50,947 nt of DNA, taken from Armatimonadota bacterium. GTDB lineage: Bacteria; Armatimonadota; Armatimonadia; Armatimonadales; Armatimonadaceae. The notes beneath the pieces are model-generated. The model searched no databases. It saw only the letters and a program-made list of their open reading frames with translations, and was not told the origin of the DNA. Position 1 is the first letter of the stretch; the number at the start of each line of letters is the position of its first letter. Location: positions 1 through 50,947 of the forward strand of contig JAPLCP010000150.1 in NCBI GenBank assembly GCA_026392155.1. The letters are read 5' to 3'. Positions 50,682 to 50,947 of the stretch are shown here, in pieces. The translations under genes were made by a program, and so were the position numbers.

Positions 50682-50793
50682 CACGGCAGAGCGCGTCCAC
50701 GCGCTTGAGAAGAGTCGGCAGGCGGTGCGCTCCGTGCATCGCCTGCACGTTGACCGGCGCGGCTCCTAAAAAGTCTGTCTGGGACAGCTCCAT
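50671..50793 (-). CDS. small hypothetical ORF (40 aa)
   Basis: A short minus-strand frame from ATG 50793 to TGA 50671, encoding a helical-looking peptide (start MELSQTDFLGAAPVN). GAGGAG lies about 15 nt before the start. It overlaps the end of the convergent barrel gene by 11 bp. No family was recognised, and it may not be a gene. Confidence 0.3.
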   Translation of the reverse strand: MELSQTDFLGAAPVNVQAMHGAHRLPTLLKRVDALCRAKT

Positions 50794-50815
50794 TTTTCTT
50801 TAGCTTCTCCTCGGA

Positions 50816-50947
50816 TCAGCTCCATCTTGCGGTGGGGCCAAAGTCGGCGCGGTAGTACTCGGAGACGTGGGTTCCGGGGGGGAAGAGCGCATCTAGGTCG
50901 GCGTGGTCTTCGGCGGTGAGCGTGAGGCTTCTTGCCGCCATATAGGC
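50816..50947 (-). CDS. aldo/keto reductase-like C-terminal fragment (runs off the window)
   Basis: The frame runs from the window edge to a TGA at 50816. It encodes 43 residues, including ARSLTLTAEDHADLDALFPPG, which matches the usual C-terminal end of aldo/keto reductases (LTxEDxAxLDxxFPPG). The rest of the gene lies beyond 50947. Confidence 0.6.
   Translation of the reverse strand, partial: AYMAARSLTLTAEDHADLDALFPPGTHVSEYYRADFGPTARWS

Overview
The window is one stretch of a GC-rich (roughly 60% by eye) Gram-negative-type chromosome. Outer-membrane barrels, a TolC-type channel, c-type cytochromes, DUF5916, PQQ-propeller and DUF3187 proteins, together with the house style of the genes, suggest Armatimonadota or a nearby planctomycete-like lineage. 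This is inference from gene content; no marker gene was phylogenetically placed. Many genes lack a Shine-Dalgarno and instead carry a -10 hexamer 6-7 nt before the start codon, which points to widespread leaderless transcription.

Layout. 0-8.3 kb: a lipid kinase, uxaB-uxaA galacturonate genes behind an FAD oxidoreductase, a DUF3187 barrel, a ParB-like protein with C-terminal zinc ribbons, a frame-disrupted coiled-coil gene and a SUI1/YciH factor. 8.3-20.0 kb: eight minus-strand genes packed almost without gaps behind a consensus promoter with an operator-like motif: a propeller/dihaem/ankyrin fusion, an esterase, a dihaem protein, an SGNH hydrolase, a PQQ propeller, an acyltransferase with inserted ankyrin repeats, a CBM9/DUF5916 barrel protein and an unknown protein. 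20.1-23.4 kb: malonate uptake and activation (madL, madM, matB) and a TetR regulator. 23.4-30.1 kb: a TetR-TolC-HlyD-EmrB-type efflux operon ending in a GH32 fructan hydrolase. 30.2-37.7 kb: a secreted esterase, a KdgK-like kinase, two unknown proteins, a GT39-type membrane protein, gltD, a glycine-rich RRM protein and a sigma factor. 37.7-39.9 kb: secE-nusG-rplK-rplA. 39.9-42.2 kb: a decayed patch holding an AT-rich truncated thioredoxin-fold gene, an IS5-family (IS903-like) element and an RHS remnant. 42.2-50.9 kb: an FAH-family enzyme, a truncated Uma2 gene, two cyclophilins (one fused to a TonB-like C-terminus), acylphosphatase, an interrupted tRNA, an HNH nuclease, a beta-helix protein, an SNase-GIDE fusion, a TraF-like barrel and an aldo/keto reductase fragment.

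The most striking object is the minus-strand tRNA at 45100-45221. Removing exactly 49 nt from within its CAT anticodon gives a canonical 73-nt tRNA resembling tRNA-Ile(CAU). The 49-nt insert itself folds as an acceptor/T-arm minihelix with a consensus T-loop. The gene has its own good promoter, and an HNH endonuclease gene lies divergently 22 nt away. I know of no described element of this kind.

Functionally, uxaA, uxaB and kdgK fit catabolism of galacturonate from pectin. The madLM-matB cluster feeds malonate to malonyl-CoA. The ankyrin/cytochrome operon looks like an undescribed envelope redox or esterase system.
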